64,000 nucleotides of DNA. Origin: Actinoplanes teichomyceticus ATCC 31121 (GTDB lineage: Bacteria; Actinomycetota; Actinomycetes; Mycobacteriales; Micromonosporaceae). A model generated the notes under the pieces. It was not told the DNA's origin and ran no database searches. It was given only the letters and a program-made list of their open reading frames with translations. Both the position numbers and the translations under genes were made by a program. Position 1 is the stretch's first letter, and each line of letters opens with the position of its first letter. This document shows, piece after piece, positions 62,162-64,000 of the stretch. The DNA lies in the NCBI RefSeq assembly GCF_003711105.1, contig NZ_CP023865.1, positions 656,001 through 720,000 on the forward strand, given 5' to 3'.

Positions 62162-63802
62162 GTGAGGACATCGATCCGCGCCGGGCTGTCCGGCGTCGCC
62201 GCGGCCGCGGCCGCGCTCGGGGCGGCCGAACTGCTCGCCGTGCTCACCGGGGCCCGCTCGGCGCCTCTGGTGGCGGTCGGCGGTGTGGTCGTCGATCACG
62301 TGCCGGGGCCGGTCAAGGACCTCGGCATCGCGCTGTTCGGGGTGCACGACAAGACCGCGCTGCTCACCGGCACGGCGATCCTTCTCGGCCTCTACGCCTA
62401 CGGGGTCGGGGTGCTGGCCCGGCGCCGGTGGCCGGTCGCGGTCGCCGGGGTGGCGCTGTTCGGGCTGCTCGGGGCCGCCGCGGCGGGGACCCGCCCGGGC
62501 GCCGGACCGCTCGCGGTGCTGCCGTCGCTGGCCGGCGCGGCCCTGGCCGTCCCGGTGCTGCGCCACCTGCTCCGCCTCGCCGGCGCGCCTGGCGAGGCCC
62601 GGCCGGGTCGGGTGGCCGCCGCGGAGAGCGGGCCGGGTCGGGCGGTCGCCGCGGCGAGCGGGCCGGACCGGGTGGCCGCCGCGGAGAGCGGGCCGGGTCG
62701 GGCGGTCGCCGCGGAGAGCGGGCCGGACCGGGTGGCCGCCGTCGGGAGCCGGCGGCGCTTCGTCCGGGACCTGGGCGTCGTGGCCGCCGTCGCCGCCGGT
62801 GGCGGGGTGGCCGGGCGGTGGCTGGCCGCGCGCGGCGCGGTGACCTCGGCACGCGGCGCGGTGCGGTTGCCGGCGGCGGCCGGGCCGGCGCCGGCGGTGC
62901 CGTCCGGTGCGCAGGTCCGCGGCGCGGTGCCCTACGTGACGCCGAACCGGGACTTCTACCGGATCGACACCGCGCTGATCACGCCGCAGGTCGACCCGGC
63001 GGGCTGGACCCTGCGGATCCACGGGATGGTCCGCAACCCGATCACCCTCACCTGGGCGCAGCTGCTGCGACGCCCGATGGTGCAGCGCTACGTCACGCTG
63101 GCCTGCGTCTCCAACGAGGTGGGCGGCGACCTGATCGGCACCGCGCTGTGGCTGGGCACGCCGATCCGTGCCCTGCTCGACGAGGCCGACCCGCTGCCGG
63201 GAGCGGACCAGGTGGTGCAGCGGTCGGCCGACGGCTGGACGTGCGGCACCCCCACCGCGGTCCTGCGCGACGGGCGGGACGCGCTGCTGGCCGTCGGGAT
63301 GAACGGCGAGCCCCTGCCGGTCCGGCACGGGTTCCCGGCCCGGATGATCGTTCCCGGACTGTACGGCTACGTCTCCGCCTGCAAGTGGATCACCGAGATC
63401 GAGCTCACCCGGTTCGCCGACTTCGACGCGTACTGGGTGCCGCGCGGCTGGGCGGCGCAGGCCCCGATCAAGACCCAGTCCCGGATCGACACCCCTCGTG
63501 ACGGCGCCTCGCGCCGGGCCGGCCCGATCGTCGTGGCGGGGGTGGCATGGGCCCAGCACACCGGTGTCGCCAAGGTCGAGGTGCAGGTGGACGACGGTCC
63601 CTGGGAGGTCGCCGCGCTGGCGCCGACGGTCTCCGCGGACACCTGGCGGCAGTGGAGCCACTCCTGGACGGCGACGTCCGGGGAGCATGTCCTGCGGGTG
63701 CGGGCGACCGATACGGACGGGTACACGCAGACGTCGCAGACCGCGGATCCGGCGCCGGACGGGGCGACCGGATGGCACCAGGTGACGGTTTCAGTCGACT
63801 AG
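62162..63802 (+). CDS. Membrane molybdopterin-dependent oxidoreductase (sulfite oxidase fold)
   Basis: This is a 546-residue protein. An amino-terminal membrane domain with about four helices (residues 5-140) is followed by a linker of tandem VAAAESGPGR/AVAAASGPDR repeats, a further helix near 200-220, and a sulfite-oxidase-type catalytic domain. The molybdenum-ligand Cys315 lies in LACVSNEVGG. Other landmarks are PNRDFYRIDTAL, WTLRIHGMVRNP, HGFPARMIVPGLYGYVSACKWI in parts and a final immunoglobulin-like dimerisation domain. It probably works outside the membrane; its substrate and electron partner are unknown. GTG at 62162 (or 62159) is used. Confidence 0.9.
   Translation: MRTSIRAGLSGVAAAAAALGAAELLAVLTGARSAPLVAVGGVVVDHVPGPVKDLGIALFGVHDKTALLTGTAILLGLYAYGVGVLARRRWPVAVAGVALFGLLGAAAAGTRPGAGPLAVLPSLAGAALAVPVLRHLLRLAGAPGEARPGRVAAAESGPGRAVAAASGPDRVAAAESGPGRAVAAESGPDRVAAVGSRRRFVRDLGVVAAVAAGGGVAGRWLAARGAVTSARGAVRLPAAAGPAPAVPSGAQVRGAVPYVTPNRDFYRIDTALITPQVDPAGWTLRIHGMVRNPITLTWAQLLRRPMVQRYVTLACVSNEVGGDLIGTALWLGTPIRALLDEADPLPGADQVVQRSADGWTCGTPTAVLRDGRDALLAVGMNGEPLPVRHGFPARMIVPGLYGYVSACKWITEIELTRFADFDAYWVPRGWAAQAPIKTQSRIDTPRDGASRRAGPIVVAGVAWAQHTGVAKVEVQVDDGPWEVAALAPTVSADTWRQWSHSWTATSGEHVLRVRATDTDGYTQTSQTADPAPDGATGWHQVTVSVD
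62611..62742 (+). repeat. 33-bp in-frame repeats in the oxidoreductase linker
   Basis: Four alternating copies of a unit around GGCCGCCGCGGAGAGCGGGC encode VAAAESGPGR-like and AVAAASGPDR-like decapeptides. They separate the membrane domain from the catalytic domain, like the linker repeats in several other proteins of this window. Confidence 0.85.
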
Positions 63803-63897
63803 TTGAAAGCCGCACTTTCGGTCCGACTTGAAGGCACAAGTCGCTCATACGGTGGGTTGCATGTCCACCAATGCGGTTGAAGAACCGCGAAACCACT

Positions 63898-63927
63898 CGA
63901 CACGGCCCCCCGGGGAGGACCGTGTCG
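63898..63927. terminator. Hairpin after the oxidoreductase gene
   Basis: CGACACGG and CCGTGTCG form an exact 8-base stem around a 14-base C- and G-rich loop that can itself pair. It lies between the oxidoreductase and the probable end of a minus-strand gene, so it may act in both directions. Confidence 0.5.
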
Positions 63928-63961
63928 CCAGTCGTGTGGTGATGCCGCGCGCCGGGCGCCC

Positions 63962-64000
63962 TCAGGCGGCCGGCGCCTGCCGTTGTGCGGGCACCGCTGA
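63962..64000 (-). CDS. Possible 3' end of a minus-strand gene
   Basis: Reading leftward from the window edge, twelve codons (SAVPAQRQAPAA) lead to a TGA at 63962-63964, and a hairpin follows 35 bases later. This would be the carboxyl terminus of a gene entering from the right. It is too short to identify; it could equally be chance. Confidence 0.3.
   Translation of the reverse strand, partial: SAVPAQRQAPAA

Overview
The window is about 64 kb of very GC-rich chromosome from an actinomycete. Gene content and order point to Micromonosporaceae, most likely Actinoplanes or a close relative (inference). The evidence is the actinobacterial order secY-adk-map-infA-rpmJ-rpsM-rpsK-rpsD-rpoA-rplQ-truA, a nearby rplM-rpsI-glmM block, a conservon (sensor kinase, roadblock, DUF742, small GTPase), a His-tailed GroEL next to GroES, a WXG100-like/DUF1023 pair, and many genes with the actinobacterial leaderless start signal TANNNT-7 nt-ATG/GTG. 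No tRNA, rRNA, CRISPR array, prophage or insertion sequence was seen. The region reads as core chromosome with small accessory islands.

Layout: 1-8.1 kb holds the end of the spc operon and the alpha operon, with truA behind a terminator. 8.1-11.3 kb holds a membrane protein of unknown function, an RsmC-like methyltransferase and an ABC-F ATPase. 11.3-17.1 kb is a TPP-riboswitch-led thiamine operon (thiE, thiO, thiS, thiG, a second ThiE/TenI-like gene, thiD, thiC). 17.1-23.6 kb is a minus-strand block of secretion-related genes. It has an ER/archaeal-type signal peptidase fused to a DUF5305-like domain and a long repetitive tail, a small secreted protein that is its likely client behind a candidate cyclic-di-GMP riboswitch, a secreted barnase/RNase Sa-type ribonuclease whose ribosome-binding site can be sequestered, and a polytopic membrane protein. 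24.2-28.8 kb is the conservon. 29.2-30.3 kb is a HemD-winged-helix fusion.

31-36 kb carries rplM-rpsI, glmM, a class I aminotransferase and an MmpS-like protein. 36-47.4 kb is mostly cell-wall and tRNA-modification housekeeping: glmS, the DUF1023 hydrolase and WXG100-like protein, then acpS-nnr-alr-hydrolase-tsaE-ung-tsaB-rimI-tsaD in tightly overlapping order. 47.7-51.3 kb is a heterodimeric ABC exporter with one destroyed and one intact ATP site. 51.3-53.5 kb is groES-groEL under two CIRCE operators. 53.6-55.5 kb holds a THUMP-like methyltransferase and a YbaK-type deacylase. 56-60.5 kb is a xylose-type sugar ABC operon with a ROK regulator. The window ends with an M16-like peptidase and a membrane-anchored molybdopterin oxidoreductase.

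Three themes stand out. First, the candidate c-di-GMP riboswitch, secreted protein and signal-peptidase fusion form a compact, apparently self-contained export unit. Second, short GC-rich tandem repeats recur throughout, both in frame as disordered linkers and tails and in intergenic DNA. In two cases the last codons of a gene are the first copy of the array that follows. Third, leaderless promoters are common and fix several start codons. All functional names rest on motif recognition by eye; no database search was run.
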